From the NCBI GenBank assembly GCA_946122785.1, contig CAMGYJ010000005.1, positions 62,136,200 through 62,200,199 on the forward strand: 64,000 nucleotides of DNA, written 5' to 3'. Of the stretch, positions 19,456 through 31,219 are shown piece by piece. Source of the DNA: Linum tenue (Eukaryota > Streptophyta > Magnoliopsida > Malpighiales > Linaceae). Positions within the stretch are counted from its first letter, which is position 1, and every line of letters begins with the position of its first letter. A model generated the notes under the pieces. It had not been told where the DNA came from. It did not search any database and was given only the letters and a program-made list of their open reading frames with translations. The translations under genes were made by a program, and so were the position numbers.

Positions 19456-20632
19456 TTAATCCCAGAGAGCAATTTTGTTGAAGTCGAAATTGCAGATATT
19501 GATAGTCTTCCCGTCGTTACCAACCATATCGTATGGCGAATCTTCTGGAAACTCGACCGGCATGAATCTGCAGTCGAGGCTTGGCTCCCATTCTGCTTCC
19601 TTGATGACCTTGAGAATCTCCTTCACCACCACCTTGCTCCCCTGCGGCGACAGATGGATTCCATCCCTGCCAAAACCAAGCCACCAATCAAGCTCACCAA
19701 GCAGAAGAAAACAGGCAACAAGAGCAAGCATTGCTCTTTTTGTGTGTGCTTGATTGAACCCAAGCTAGAAGAAGGTAAGAAGCTCTACGTGAAGCAATTC
19801 TTCCAGTTGTCTGTTTGCTGTATCGAACTCCAGAGATCCACTCCCTTAACGCCGATCTCGTCGCACAGCTTCATACACGCTCGGGAGTAAACCCCGCACG
19901 CCTCATTCGTCCGAACCATGTCGAACACATTACTGCACAATGATCTCATAACATATAACATCATTCAATCAAATGCAGATCAAGACAGGACAGTAAATAA
20001 AAAGGGGAGAGACTTGATTCACCCTAGCGTTGTGTTCATAAGGTCCTCGGCTACAGGAGGGGCAGTGAGGAAAATCACCCGGGTCTTGTCGGATAAGCTC
20101 TGCGCCAGAAAGGGGTTCCCAACCCCACAGTTGAGAGGAATCAAAATATATGTAGTGGGTTTTATGGAACTGGTGATTTTGAAGTAGTGTCAGTGAATGT
20201 GTGCATACCTTGAGATGGAGGGCGATTTTGGTCATGTTGTCGACGTATTCGGGAAGAGGGACGTGAGGGCCGAGCCCTGTTTGGTGCGGGTGAATTGAGT
20301 CATTGCCGCCGAAGTAAACGACGACGAGGGAAGGCTGGACGGCGGCGTCTTTGGGGAAGACTTGATGGAGAACTTGGAGAGCTCGCCTGGAGTTCCAACC
20401 TGAATATCCACGCAGCACTATGTCGGCCTGCTCTGCCCAGTTCATCAGTGGCGGTGCTGAATGAAGATAGTAAAATGGGGGAGGGAGAGAATTGAGGAGG
20501 ATGTGGGGGCCGGTTTTGTACCTTACGAGCGTAGATGTCGGCGAGAATAGCACCCCATCCGCCATTGCTGAAGCTCATCTGAACAATTGATGACCCAAAC
20601 AGCACGAACTGTGGCCTTGCTAGACCTGCCAT
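19456..20632 (-). CDS. GDSL esterase/lipase, CPRD49/IAH1 type (copy 1)
   Basis: Five exons on the minus strand: 20632-20522, 20427-20209, 20099-20023, 19932-19789, 19666-19456; all GT-AG, giving 253 aa. SGNH-hydrolase blocks are clear: FGSSIVQ with the nucleophile Ser15 (GSS instead of GDS, usual for this subfamily), GGWGA, VVVYFGGNDS with Asn79, and DGIHLSPQGS with Asp185/His188 of the triad. No signal peptide is seen, unlike the larger secreted plant GDSL lipases, so a cytosolic esterase is inferred. Family members cleave short-chain esters (IAH1 hydrolyses isoamyl acetate in yeast); the plant substrate is unknown. The ATG of MAGLARPQ was chosen; an upstream in-frame extension to 20740 lacks family similarity. 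Downstream lies paralogue copy 2 in the same orientation, and LIMR is tail-to-tail. Confidence 0.9.
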
Positions 20633-20851
20633 CTCTTCCTCCCCAACTTGGACCTTGTTTGCCTCGTTTCTCTGGTTTTCTTCTTGTTTTTGTTTTGTTT
20701 TGTTCTGCCTGTCGTGTGAGAATAAGGATGATGTACTCACGACATATGCATTGGGGGCAGGGGCATCCGTTAAAGGAGACCGACAGTGTCTTCCGGTTGT
20801 TGGATTTGTTTAATTCTTCTTTGATGGATGTTTTCGTCTAATTCTTGTTAT

Positions 20852-20908
20852 TAGGGGTGGGTATCTCTCGATTCGGTCCCAGACCGGACCAAACTATTCT
20901 CGGACCGG
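20852..20908. mobile_element. End of a hAT-type MITE
   Basis: TAGGGGTGGGTATCTC at 20852 followed by alternating CGGACC/GGTCC motifs resembles a hAT-type MITE end. The other end and a TSD were not found. Confidence 0.35.
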
Positions 20909-21300
20909 ACCTTCAAAAAGCCATTGATAAACCGCCTCTGTGGGGAACTTGAAAAGAATCAGACGATCCTCCAACCAAGAGACACGCACTTCACCTTCCC
21001 TACCCCATAACCAGTTCGCCCAGGAACGAATCGTTCGCTAGCGATGGTGGAGCTCCCAGAAATTGACCAACTAAACTGTTTTCTCACTCCCGAGCACCCT
21101 CTTCCAGCACCGCTTTTGGAACTCGAATTGACCCATTGACCAATTCCGGCTCATAGAACTCCAATTTTGAATCCTCAGAGACACCGAACAACGAAGCCCA
21201 CGATCGGCCGCCACCAACGGCGCCCGATGAGGCTCCGTCAACGACGACCGTCATCAGAGATCGCGACCCTAACCTGAAATTGGGAGAGAAACTGAGAATT
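20909..21300 (-). pseudogene. LINE ORF1 fragment (DUF4283 N-terminus)
   Basis: The minus strand reads a DUF4283-type LINE ORF1 start: SWASLFGVS, LEFYEPELVNG, VPKAVLEEGAREWENSLVGQF (the W codon is TGA here), then after a frameshift WLWGREGEVRVSWLED and ILFKFPTEAVYQWL. It is a fossil piece with at least one stop and one frameshift, lying between the two esterase genes. It explains a GC-richer patch that otherwise looks gene-like. Confidence 0.75.
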
Positions 21301-22034
21301 TTTTTTAGAATTAAATCGTACTTTTAGCTAATTTTTGATAATTTAGCAAAAAAGACTTGCTATGTATTTCCACAGGGCATGTCCTTTGACAGATGGACAC
21401 GTTCTGTCCGTGGTGGGATAGTGTTGAAGATGGCATCAAGAGTTTTGGAAGCAACAGTCATGGTTTGATCTGCTCCATAACCGAGTTGCATCATGATAAA
21501 TTAGCTCAACATAATGAAAATTTGAGGGTCGGGGAGCAAGTTAAAAGGTTTATTTGATCCGTCCAAATATCAATTCAGTACTTATCCCTGTTTTGGAAGA
21601 AATTAATGAAATTGACAATCTAAGTACATTATAAAAGGTCCAGATTGATCCCTTGAATCCAGACCGGCTCCAACTCTTCAAAAAGAAAGGAGGCAGTCTG
21701 AATTGGTATTCATTAAGTCAGGCCTGCCTCATCATAAAAATTTATGGACTCTCTCGCATTGGCCCTTGATAAGCTTCTCTTTGGAGCAAATGGACCATCA
21801 CAAGGTTTATGCTTTTAGTATTCTTGGCTGGGTGTGGGTTCTGCTAGTCACGGGGCTTACCAATTTATTCCTTTTAGCATTTTGGCAGGCTTCCACCACA
21901 AACACCAATGTTTCATTTTTCTCATATTTTGCTTTTGTTGTTACCGCAGAGAGACGACGGACAAAAGAAAGCCAAAGAAAGAAACAAAGGGTTCAGAATC
22001 GCACATGTAAGCTTTGACTACCAAGCCAAGTTTC
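21301..22034. other. Intergenic spacer between esterase copies
   Basis: No supported gene. Includes the 3' UTR of copy 2 in its last part. Short plus-strand frames around 21703-22090 show no recognisable domain. Confidence 0.5.
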
Positions 22035-23588
22035 TCATGGCAGGCTTGAGTTCAAGAAGTGGTTGTAGCCAAGCGTATCGAAGAGGGTGACTCCTGAGAA
22101 TTCACAGGGCATCGACTCCCAATGCAGGCTTGGTTCCCACTCCGACTCTTCTATCACCTTCAAGATCTCATTCCCCACTACCTTGCTCCCTTCTGATGTC
22201 AGATGGATCCCATCTCTGCCCACACAGCAGCAGCAATTGCAAATTACAAACAGTGCCGCAAAATCCAAACAAAAGCACAACAATTGTTGACCAGTGCAGC
22301 AGCTTAGGTGCTGGCTGACTTACATGAAATAGGCAGTCTGCCAGTCCTCCCGTTGTTGCTGGAACACAGACCACAGATCAATGCATGTAACCCCCATTTC
22401 CGAGCACATCTTCATACAAGCTTCTGCATACATCCGGCATCTCTCATTTGTGCGACCACAATCTCTGCCCAGACAAAGAAAAGTAATGCCAAAAACTGAG
22501 CTCTTTGTTCCCTGCAACATTATTAAGAAGAGGCTCGAGGGTCTTAACGCCAAACCCAAAATATTTAGTGACCATCTTCTCATTGACTGGGGGAGGAGTA
22601 AGAAAGATGAGGCGAATCGTCTCAGAAAGGCCCTGGCAACCAGAAATCCGCACTAGATTCAGAAACCCATTTAACGGTTCAATGTTTGATTCTTGCAGAG
22701 AGGTGTGCAGTTAGGATGCATGATTACCTTGAGATGAGCAGCAATCTTGTTCATGTTTTCGTAGTACTCAGGAAGAGGTACATGAGCAATGGACCGGTCT
22801 TGGCTGCACGAATCATTCCCACCAAAATAGACTATAACCAGTGCAGGATGTGTGGCAGCATCCTGAATCAAAACAAACTTCTCAGTTTTTCCATCCACCA
22901 ATTCCCAAAAGAGGGAAATTCACCTCACCAATTGAAGCTCCTATATCAATTAAGACATCATAAAGAGGAGAAGAAAAGGCATTTTGTTGTTTATGTCCAG
23001 ATTACCAGTCTTGAGAGTTATGCTGTCGTAAAATGAAAGCATAAGCCAAAAGATAGAGGAGGCACCTTTGGGAAAACTTGTTCAAGAACCTTGAGAGCAT
23101 CCCTCGAGTTCCAACCTCCATATCCTCTTATCAAAATGTCTGCCTGAGACGATCCCAGTGGTGGGGTGTCGAGCCAATCACAGAGTGAACAACAAGCATA
23201 AGCATTTTGAATTCCCGAAATGGGGTTTCAAGACAGCAACTTGCAGTTGAAACCCAACCAAGAAAATGAATTTAGAGAACCAAAACTCAAAGCAAATGAT
23301 CAAGTGAGGGATTTATCACCCCCTTCTCCATTTCAACCCCTAAATTATTTCTAGAATCTTGGCCATCATAAAGGTCGCAAATTGCGCCTGGATGAGAAAG
23401 GGAACTCTCCACAAACATGCGACGGACAGAAACAGATACCCAGCCAACAATAAAAACACAAAAAGAAGGGTTACCACCTTGCGAGAGTAGTAGTCAGAAA
23501 GCATAGCGCCCCACCCACCAACTCCATAGCTGAACTGGACGATGGAGGATCCAAACAACACGAACACCGGTCTCGCCGTTCCCACCAT
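22035..23588 (-). CDS. GDSL esterase/lipase, CPRD49/IAH1 type (copy 2)
   Basis: Six exons on the minus strand: 23588-23478, 23143-23066, 22862-22728, 22632-22556, 22464-22324, 22215-22035; all GT-AG, giving 240 aa. Start MVGTARPVFVLFGSS closely matches CPRD49 as I recall it. Catalytic blocks: Ser15 in FGSSIVQ, Asn79 in VYFGGNDS, Asp182/His185 in DGIHLTSEGS. Compared with copy 1 the exon layout is the same except that an extra intron splits after FPK, where copy 1 is continuous. The C-terminal tail after KPSL/EPSL is shorter and unrelated to copy 1. No signal peptide. The ATG at 23588 was preferred over a longer in-frame start at 23699 on family alignment. Confidence 0.88.
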
Positions 23589-24542
23589 CTCCCCTGCCGT
23601 TGCGACGGTGGTAGGCAACGGTGGCCTCAAATCACGGGCGGTCAGGTAAATGGGGAACTGAACACTCTGATTCGGCGGTGATTCCCACCTTTTGCCCAAA
23701 GCCCTTGTGGTGGTTTGCGGATTCCTCCGATCCTACATATGCAGTTTTTGGTTTTACAAGTTAGTAGTTGTACACTTGTACTCGGGACTTCTTTGTTTGG
23801 GTCTTCTTTTCGGGTTGGCGTTTGGAGAAGAAAGTCTTCCCTTTGCAATAAGGTCGAAGGATATAGTTTTCGGATGAGCTGTGCCCGTAACCGTCTTCCC
23901 ACCAATTCCTTGGAACTAGAAGATGTACTGATTCTGACCGCTCAACTACTGTTTATGGCCACCGATATTTCCAGTTCATTTTACTTATTAATAACTTTTT
24001 GTCCAAATAAAAAAATATTATTATAAATTGCGAAATGCCGAAAGCTTAAAAAAAACTAATATTACCAAAAAAATGCCGAAAAAATGGGAATAATCATCAT
24101 AAGCTTTTATGATGAGAGCTCAATAATATATATATTTTTTTATATAGTAGAAGTTCCTTGCAACAAATTATTTTCATACTTAACTCGTTTGCTATCATCT
24201 TGGACGATTCCGTCTCAAATATTATTGGTTTCCTTCCATGTTTTATGGTATTACCTTAACCAAAATAAGACCATGTGATTTATTAAACATTACAAATAAG
24301 CACGGTAGTTATGAAAAAACAAAAGCACGGTAGTGGGGGTGGGGGGGAGTTTGAGTGCTTCCTCCTATAATTTCGAGACATTGTATTTATCAAATTTTTC
24401 TAGAATGCAATCACTCGTGTTATTTTTAGATTCGACGAATTTATATTAAAAAAAATATTTGACGAATTTATGGATCTAATTGGATATTGAAAAATCATTT
24501 TTCCTTGATCTAATCTAGTTCAGGCTTATAAATGAATGTTTA
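23589..24542. other. Upstream region of esterase copy 2 and AT-rich spacer
   Basis: 5' leader and promoter of the minus-strand esterase lie in the first few hundred bases. From about 23990 the sequence is AT-rich with no coding frame. A G-run (about 24332-24350) is present. Confidence 0.5.
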
Positions 24543-24943
24543 TGCCTTATCAGGGGTGGAGCTACCTTATGCCTCGAGGGATCCCGACCCTGGAGAATTT
24601 CGAAGATCACTTGTAAAAATATTGAGAATTCTTAAATTTCTGAAGAAATTAACTTTTTGTATAATAACTATACAGCATAAAATGACTAACTTACCTTGGT
24701 CTAGTCGAATGGAATGTAGCTATTAGTGTATTTGTTGTATTTTGGTTCAATCCCAGGCATCAATATTTTTTTTTCCAATTTTTCTCTTTTTAGTTTAATT
24801 TTTGTTTAAAATTTAGACTAATCACTTAACTTTTGTACTTCTTCATATATTATTTAATTTCAAAGCAGATAATTAAATTTTGGAGCTTATGACTCACATT
24901 TTAATATTTTTTAATTAAATTTCAACCTAATAAGTTAACTTCC

Positions 24944-25418
24944 TGTTGGGTCTAGTATTAACCCGTCTAATACGGGCCCAAGCCCACCACAAAGCGTCTC
25001 ACCTTGGGCCCAAGCCCATTTTAGGGTCCAGTACACCGGGAGGCGTCCATCACCGGGAGGCGTCCAGCCTACCTGGGGGCGTCCACCACCGAGAGGCGTC
25101 CATCGACGGGAGGCGACCACTCTACCGGGGGCGTCCATGACAACGGGAGGCGTCCACAAGATGCCTCCGACTCCTATATAAGGAGGCCAGACCCTCCAAG
25201 CAAAGGGACTTCTCTCCCTTCCCTCACTTTATCACTTATGGTTCTGTCTCTAAACCCTATCTCTCTCTACACTCTATCATATATCATATTCTAACTTGGG
25301 CGTCGGAGTGTAGCCGCCCCCGACTCTCCACAAGATTCTTCCACTCCCGAGGAGATCAGACGAGGGAGTCCGGAACAAGGTTTCACACAAATCCCCCGGT
25401 ACTAATCCGGGTCAAACA
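24944..25418 (+). repeat. 5' LTR of the Tat-like LARD
   Basis: 475 bp, TGTTGGGTCTAG to GGGTCAAACA. U3 (about 25030-25160) holds a run of about seven imperfect ~18-21-bp units around GGGAGGCGTCCA. TATA at 25175-25182. The 3' LTR is 20 bp longer because of small indels. Confidence 0.9.
25175..25182 (+). promoter_or_regulatory. LTR TATA box
   Basis: TATATAAG follows GACTCC, just downstream of the U3 repeats. The equivalent site in the 3' LTR is at about 34359-34366. Confidence 0.6.
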
Positions 25419-25441
25419 TTTTGGCGCCCACCGTGGGGCCT
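25419..25441 (+). other. Primer-binding site region
   Basis: TTTTGGCGCCCACCGTGGGG starts directly after the LTR. TGGCGCC is the usual start of primer sites in Tat/Athila-like Gypsy elements. Confidence 0.65.
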
Positions 25442-25567
25442 GATTCGGTGTTCTTCTTGTTTGATTTCTGAAGAGGGGAAGAGATCGCCTCTTCGGCGAC
25501 CAAGCTTCGACAACCTCACAAAATCACAGATCTGAGAATATCTTCCTTCTTCCCCAACTGAAAGAAA

Positions 25568-25840
25568 ATGAAAACAGATCCGGGTCAAGAAAAGAAGGAG
25601 AGATCAGCGACCTCTTCCTATAGAGTCACCTCCATCTTTGACCCCACCAGATTGCTCGCCATCGTCACCAACCCTCTAGCCGCCCATCTTCATGAAACGT
25701 CGACACCGGTAGCGACTCCGGTCATCGGGGTTGTGCACAGCCCCAATGCTCCGACAAGGGCAAGAAGAAAATCTCACAAAAAGCTGTTCACTTCAGTTTC
25801 TCTCTCCGTCAGAAAAGACAAGCTTTTCTCTCTCCATTAG
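25568..25840 (+). pseudogene. Possible 5' gag remnant of the LARD
   Basis: A 90-codon ATG frame lies where gag should begin (150 bp after the primer site). It is rich in K/R/S/T/P and has no recognisable capsid or zinc-knuckle motif. It may be the decayed N-terminus of gag or chance. Confidence 0.3.
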
Positions 25841-26035
25841 TAAAAGCAGATTTGTCTCCATTACTTCTTTCTCTCTCCGTCAGAAAAAGCAGACTGTTGA
25901 AGTATGCAGACCTGCCTAACTGAGCAAAGAGGGGAGGTCTGAGTCACACTTTCTCGTTTCCCCATAATGGTGGACTGGCGAAACTCCCAAGGGAGACAGC
26001 CGCATCTGATACACGCCTCCTCCATTCTCACACGC

Positions 26036-26615
26036 AACAGGCCGCCTCACAACTCGCATTGCGGGCCTACGGAGCAGTTTTCAGTCCTCACTCCCCGCCT
26101 ACGTCCGGCCCGCTTCAAATCCAGACCGCCTGGGTAAGCAAATGCCGCCTTCATTTTCCATTCAAGCCAGGCCCGCAAACTATCGTGCGGACCATCAACA
26201 TCTTAAGGCCCGCATACTGTTGTGCGGTCCACTTCGTCGCCCTTGACACTTCAAGGAGCGCCCAGATGGCAACAGGCCGCCTCACAACTCGCATTGCGGG
26301 CCTACGGAGCAGTTTTCAGTCCTCACTGCCCGCCTACGTCCGGCCCGCTTCAAATCCAGACCGCCTGGGTAAGCAAATGCCGCCTTCATTTTCCATTCAA
26401 GCCAGGCCCGCAAACTATCGTGCGGACCATCAACATCTTAAGGCCCGCATACTGTTGTGCGGTCCACTTCGTCGCCCTTGACACTTCAAGGAGCGCCCAG
26501 ATGGCAAAACAACATTAGTGGGTTTCGAACCCACATCAGTATGCGGTCCACTTCGTCGCCCTTGACACTTCAAAGAGCGCCCAGATGGCAAAACAACATT
26601 AGTGGGTTTCGAACC
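26036..26615. repeat. Tandem duplications inside the LARD (235-bp and 84-bp units)
   Basis: 26036-26270 and 26271-26505 are nearly identical (235-bp period; one visible C/G difference). The last part is copied again with an 84-bp period (GCGGTCCACTTCGTCG at 26459 and 26543), which also duplicates the T-arm of the tRNA-like module (26518-26534 and 26602-26618). Confidence 0.9.
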
Positions 26616-26668
26616 CACATCCTCTCCTCACAAAGAAGCGCACACAACCAATACACTACGAGGAGACT
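26598..26668 (-). other. tRNA-like module 1 in the LARD
   Basis: The minus strand has an A-box match TAGTGTATTGGTTG (26658-26645) and, at tRNA-like spacing, a B-box match GGTTCGAAACC within a perfect T-arm (26618-26602: 5-bp stem GTGGG/CCCAC, 7-nt loop TTCGAAA). No intact acceptor stem was found, so it is tRNA-derived rather than a gene. Confidence 0.6.
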
Positions 26669-26917
26669 TTTTGCTTTACAAATGCAGCAGTTTATTATTA
26701 CTCACCAACATCTCACGACAAGTCAATCTTTGGGCTCAAGGCCCGCTCCTGCATTAAAGGTCGATCCGCCTCAAACCGAAAGTGACCGCCCTCTAATCAG
26801 ACTTACCAGGCTCGCATCCATTCACGACCCGCCTTGCGAAGGAAGCCCACAGAGGAGCCCATTGCACGATCCATTAGTTGAACAGACTTCATTCTCAACA
26901 AAATGAAAAATAAAGAA

Positions 26918-26991
26918 CGCCTCTGCCAAGATTCGAACACGTATTAATTGGCTGGGATACAAGAACGCCAACCGGTTGGCTACAACATCTT
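26918..26991 (-). other. tRNA-like module 2 in the LARD
   Basis: The minus strand has TAGCCAACCGGTTGGC (26982-26967), a strong A box with a GCC/GGC D-stem, then TGTTCGAATCT (about 26940-26930) as a B box. The T-stem is imperfect. Confidence 0.6.
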
Positions 26992-27056
26992 CTTATGTCA
27001 TTAGTGGCGGCCGCCTTATATCTATCTCGTCTCCAACATGCCAGGGGCCCAAGACC

Positions 27057-27790
27057 CATTTCCGTGGATGCAAGACCGGGACCGCCTTGCTCCACATCCG
27101 ATTTTTCAAGGCGATCCTGTCCATCGTCGATGGGCCGCCTCCATCATCAACGCGATCCGCCTCGCATACGGGCTCCTTTGCCCGAAAGTCCAATAAGCAA
27201 GCCCATCACGCCACTAGAAGACTGGGCGCGCTTCGCTTATTAGAAGGCCACAACCCGGGCCCGCCGGCCTCAAAGGCGAGCCTCCTCCAACTCAAGGACC
27301 GCATTAGGTCCACCTGCAAAGCCCATCACGCCACTAGAAGACTGGGCGTGTCTACTTACAAAAAGAAGAAAAGAAACACATGCACCAGACTCGAACACCT
27401 GACCTAGCTCTCATATGCAAGGGAACTTACCATTTCCGTGGATGCAAGACCGGGACCGCCTCGCTCCACATCCGATTTTTCAAGGCGATCCTGTCCATCG
27501 TCGATGGGCCGCCTCCATCATCAACGCGATCCGCCTCGCATGCGGGCTCCTTCGCCCGAAAGTCCAATAAGCAAGCCCATCACGCCACTAGAAGACTGGG
27601 CGCTTCGCTTATTAGAAGGCCACAACCCAGGCCCTCCGACCTCAAAGGCGAGCCTCCTCCAACTCAAGGACCGCATTAGGTCCACCTGCAAAGCCATCAC
27701 GCCACTAGAAGACTGGGCGTGTCTACTTACAAAAAGAAGAAAAGAAACACATGCACCAGACTCGAACACCTGACCTAGCTCTCATATGCA
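27057..27790. repeat. Tandem duplication inside the LARD, 374-bp unit
   Basis: 27057-27430 and 27431-27790 start with CATTTCCGTGGATGCAAGAC and run nearly identically. The first copy ends inside tRNA-like module 3, cutting off its A box, so the duplication boundary fell within the module. Confidence 0.9.
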
Positions 27791-27821
27791 AGGGCACTTA
27801 CCATTTTGCTACAAGACTGCC
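27748..27821 (-). other. tRNA-like module 3 in the LARD (complete copy)
   Basis: The minus strand has TAGCAAAATGGTAAG (27811-27797), close to the A-box consensus, and GTGTTCGAGTCT (27770-27759), close to the B box. A truncated duplicate with the B box only lies at about 27377-27435. Confidence 0.6.
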
Positions 27822-29119
27822 TTGAGGATTAGAAAGCGACTCGTCTTACTTAGACCGTTTCCCAGCTGTCTTCTACAACTTATTCTCAAGCTAAGTACTT
27901 CCTTCTAAGATATATTCAAATACTATGCCATGAAGACCGCCACTAATATCATACTATGATATTTCTTACTACATCCTATGCTATGACATATTTCACGCAT
28001 GCTATGCTTATGTTTGTGCTCTAAAAATATGGGGCACTAGTCACTCACATCTTTCGCAGATGTAAAACCGCATCCCGCTTCCTGAGCAATGCTTCCCCTC
28101 TACGTAGAAGCCCGAAATCGCCTCCCAGTAGGCGCGCCATCGGTATAGCTAACACGATCCCGCCTCCCAGCAGGTGTGGCATCTTCACGCCTTGAACTTA
28201 CAGATCCTCATACTCTTGCAAAAGACTGCCTCCAAAGCCCATTCCATTTCGCGTGTGGATCAACTACCACTTATGGTCCACCATGCTTTCAATCTAGACA
28301 AGACTCATGGCCCGCCTTTCAATGAAGACCGCATTAGATCCGCTCAACTCACAACGCGACCGTATCGGGTCCGCAAAGCCCTTCATCCATAGAAAAAGGA
28401 AATGCGGGGGAGCAGTCTTCCCAAATCTACTAAGCCCGCATTATATCTCAAGGCGACCCACCTCTCAAATCCTTCACCTACAAAGTGTTCAGCTTTCAAG
28501 ACCATCTGAGCCAAGACCTCCATGCAGGCTCGCTCCACATCCTGTCCGGTCACAAGACCAGTCTGCCAAGTCCAAGCCGCAACCTTGCGTCATACTCCAA
28601 ACCAGTCTCCTTTCAACCATTCCCAATCCCGGTCAGTAGTCCAAGCATATAATGGGCCGCATTCCGGTCCACAACCAGCCTCCTCCGGCCTACAACGAGC
28701 GAAGCTTGACAGCACGCCAGACACGACCCATAAAGCTCTCTCAATTGTCCCATTACAAAAATAAAGGAGGACCGCCTCCGCAAAGCTTCAAACCCTCGTC
28801 CAGCCAAGCACAAGATGATCATCACCACCATGCTACGTTCCGCCTCCGTGCGATATTATCATCGCAAGAACGTTTCCACTTGAAATGAAAGCCCGATCAT
28901 GCATCGGCACGAAGACCACACCCGACCTCCGTCTCCCACAGGCGGTACGTCGACACAAGAGAAGTCTGGTCCTGTGTATCATACTCGTCTATGTCATCGC
29001 CCACGTCTTTCATGGCCACTTCGAACGTGGAACCGCATACAAATCAAATTTCATGCCTTCCAGGCTAAGCTCTCAATTTGTTCAAAGAATCCAAAGCGCT
29101 TCCCGCAAAGTCATAAAAT

Positions 29120-30410
29120 AAACGCCTCCCGATAGGCTAAAAGAAGACACGCCTCCCGTCAGGCTGAAAGAAAGAAACGCCTCCCGGTAGGCTGAAAAGA
29201 AGACATGCCACCTAGTAAACTAGAAGAAGACACTCGCACATCGCACACATCTAGCCTAACTCGCCTCCAAGAGGACTTGCCTTCAGTAAACCTGTCTCAC
29301 TAGGCGAACCTCAGACCAGGGGCAACCCAATATTTGTGTCAGGAATCGCAACCTCCTCCGCAAACGCGATCACATACAATCACGGCTCGCCTAGCCAACA
29401 GAGCCCACGTAGAGGCCCATTGCGCGGGCACAACATAACCTTCTCCAAGTCAATAACGTTGGCCCCCTCCATCCTGCCTGCTCAGCAACAAGCCTTCTAG
29501 TACAAAAAAGAAGCGCCTATACCAGGATTCGGATATGAGTTCTAACCCGATAAGATGAAAGACGCTCACCAGTATGCTACAATGAGGTCTTGTACATATG
29601 ATCTGTAGCGCTCAGGATTTGACTCTTACTTTTCCTCCGAAAAATCACAAAGTTAAGTATTTTCTACAAAAATATTTCTCAAATGCACTGCTTCAAGCCC
29701 CCGGGCAAGGCCCACAATTCGTCTCCGAGCAATGCTCCTTTCGGAGAATGATTTCCGCCTATGAGCGACGCTCCCTCCGGGAACGATTCACGCCCTCCGC
29801 CTTCGGGGCAAGGCCCAAAAACCGCCCCCGAGCGATGCTCCCTTTGAGCGATGATTTTCGCCTATGAGAGACCCTCCCTCTAGGCACGATTCACGCCTTC
29901 CACCTCCAGGCAAGGCTCGAAAATCGCCTCCAAGCGATGCGCCCTTCGGGGAATGATTTTCGCCTATAAGCGACACTCCCTCCTGGCATAATTCACGCAT
30001 TCGGGTGGTAACCTCTCAGGAATGCGCCCCGCCTCTGAGCAATGCACCTCTTGGTAATGACAAAACACTTAAGTGCTTCCCAAGAACCCGAAGACCAACA
30101 CGCTTCTTGGAAGCCAAAAGACTATGAGGATGTTCCACCTCACAACGACACTCCCGTCGAGTATATTTCGCCTCCGTGTGATGCTCCTCTCACGGGAATG
30201 CTTCTTCCACTAAGGTAAGAGCCCAATCTCGCTTTTCATAAGCGTATCATCATCATCAAAACACCTGTCGACAGGCTCACACACCTCCCAATAGGATGGA
30301 GGAGAAACTCCTCTCGACAGGCCCTAAGGAAAAACGCCTTCCAATAGGCTCACATACCTCCCAACAAGCTCAAAAAGGAGACGCCTTCCGAGAAGCTTGA
30401 AAGGATAACA
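29120..30410. repeat. GCCTCC-rich degenerate repeats, first block
   Basis: Units such as CGCCTCCCGACAGGCT and CGCCTCCGAGCGATGCTCCC recur with about 20-30-bp spacing at 29125-29260, 29690-30060 and 30240-30410. They are imperfect and alternate with GCTC/AAAGGAGAAA links. Confidence 0.65.
29516..29592 (-). other. tRNA-like module 4 in the LARD
   Basis: The minus strand has A-box-like TAGCATACTGGTGAGC (29579-29564); the B-box position reads TATCCGAATCC and is degraded. A further A-box half (TAGCGTATTGGTATGC) occurs at about 33367-33382 without a B box. Confidence 0.45.
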
Positions 30411-30429
30411 GAATAGTCCTTGCGTGCCA

Positions 30430-30990
30430 AACCGCGCCATGGACACCATAGCATCAGTGATGTACCCTCAAACCAACGGCCAGGCTGAAGCATCCAACAA
30501 ACTCACCCTCCAATGACTGAACAAGCGTCTTCGAGAATAAAGGGGCAGGGATAACTGAGCTCCCACACGTCCTATGGTCGCATCACTCGACCCACAAGAC
30601 AGCCACGGGAGATACCCCCTTCGCTCTGACATACGGCACCGAAACGGTCGCCCCAGAAGAAGTAAACTTACCTTCCCTCCGTGTTCAAACATGCAACTCG
30701 GGGGACAAACTCAAGAAGCTACTAGAGCAACTGGACATGGTAGAATCGCAACGTAACACGACCATGGAACGAATCGTAAGCGGAAAAGCGAAAGAAATCG
30801 CCACCTACAACGAAAAGGTAAAACCGCGACAAGCTTGACGCAACCTGGGAAGGCCCATCCCTCATCGAAGACAAAACAGGTCCCAGCACCTTTTTCCTAA
30901 CAACCATGGAAGGCGCCCCAGTCTCCAAAAACATGGGATGGCATGCACCTGAGAAAGCACTACCCATACGCAGTCTGAAGTATCTCATGT
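30430..30990 (+). pseudogene. Gypsy integrase C-terminal remnant in the LARD
   Basis: Plus-strand fragments give integrase end motifs of Tat-type Gypsy elements: MYPQTNGQAE, then after frame changes TATGDTPFALTYGTE, EVNLPSLRVQ and the charged helix after it. Stops and frameshifts (near 30510-30560 and at 30836) break it. It is the only pol piece in the element. Confidence 0.75.
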
Positions 30991-31219
30991 CCGCCCAAAA
31001 AGCTGAAGACTAACACGCTTCTTAGAAGCCAAAAGACTACGAGGATATCCCGCCTCTTGAAGATGCTCCCATCGAGCGCTCTCTTCACGAAAATGTCAAA
31101 AGTCGACGGGCGATACTCCCACCACGGGAATGTTCCACCTTCTAGTGGTGCTCCCTTCGTAGGAATGCTTCTTCCACGAAGCTAAAGCCCAATCTCGCTT
31201 CTCACAAGCGGGTCATCAT

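Noticed and set aside
22381..22714. Plus-strand frames opposite esterase copy 2
   Set aside because: Antisense shadows of exons with clear SGNH motifs on the minus strand.
26059..28764. Overlapping open frames in the LARD interior
   Set aside because: Low-complexity Pro/Arg/Ser-rich, present in several frames at once and duplicated with the DNA repeats; they reflect GC-rich repeats lacking stops.
26516..29592. Functional tRNA genes
   Set aside because: A and B boxes are present but no intact acceptor stem or complete cloverleaf could be drawn; they are reported as tRNA-like modules only.
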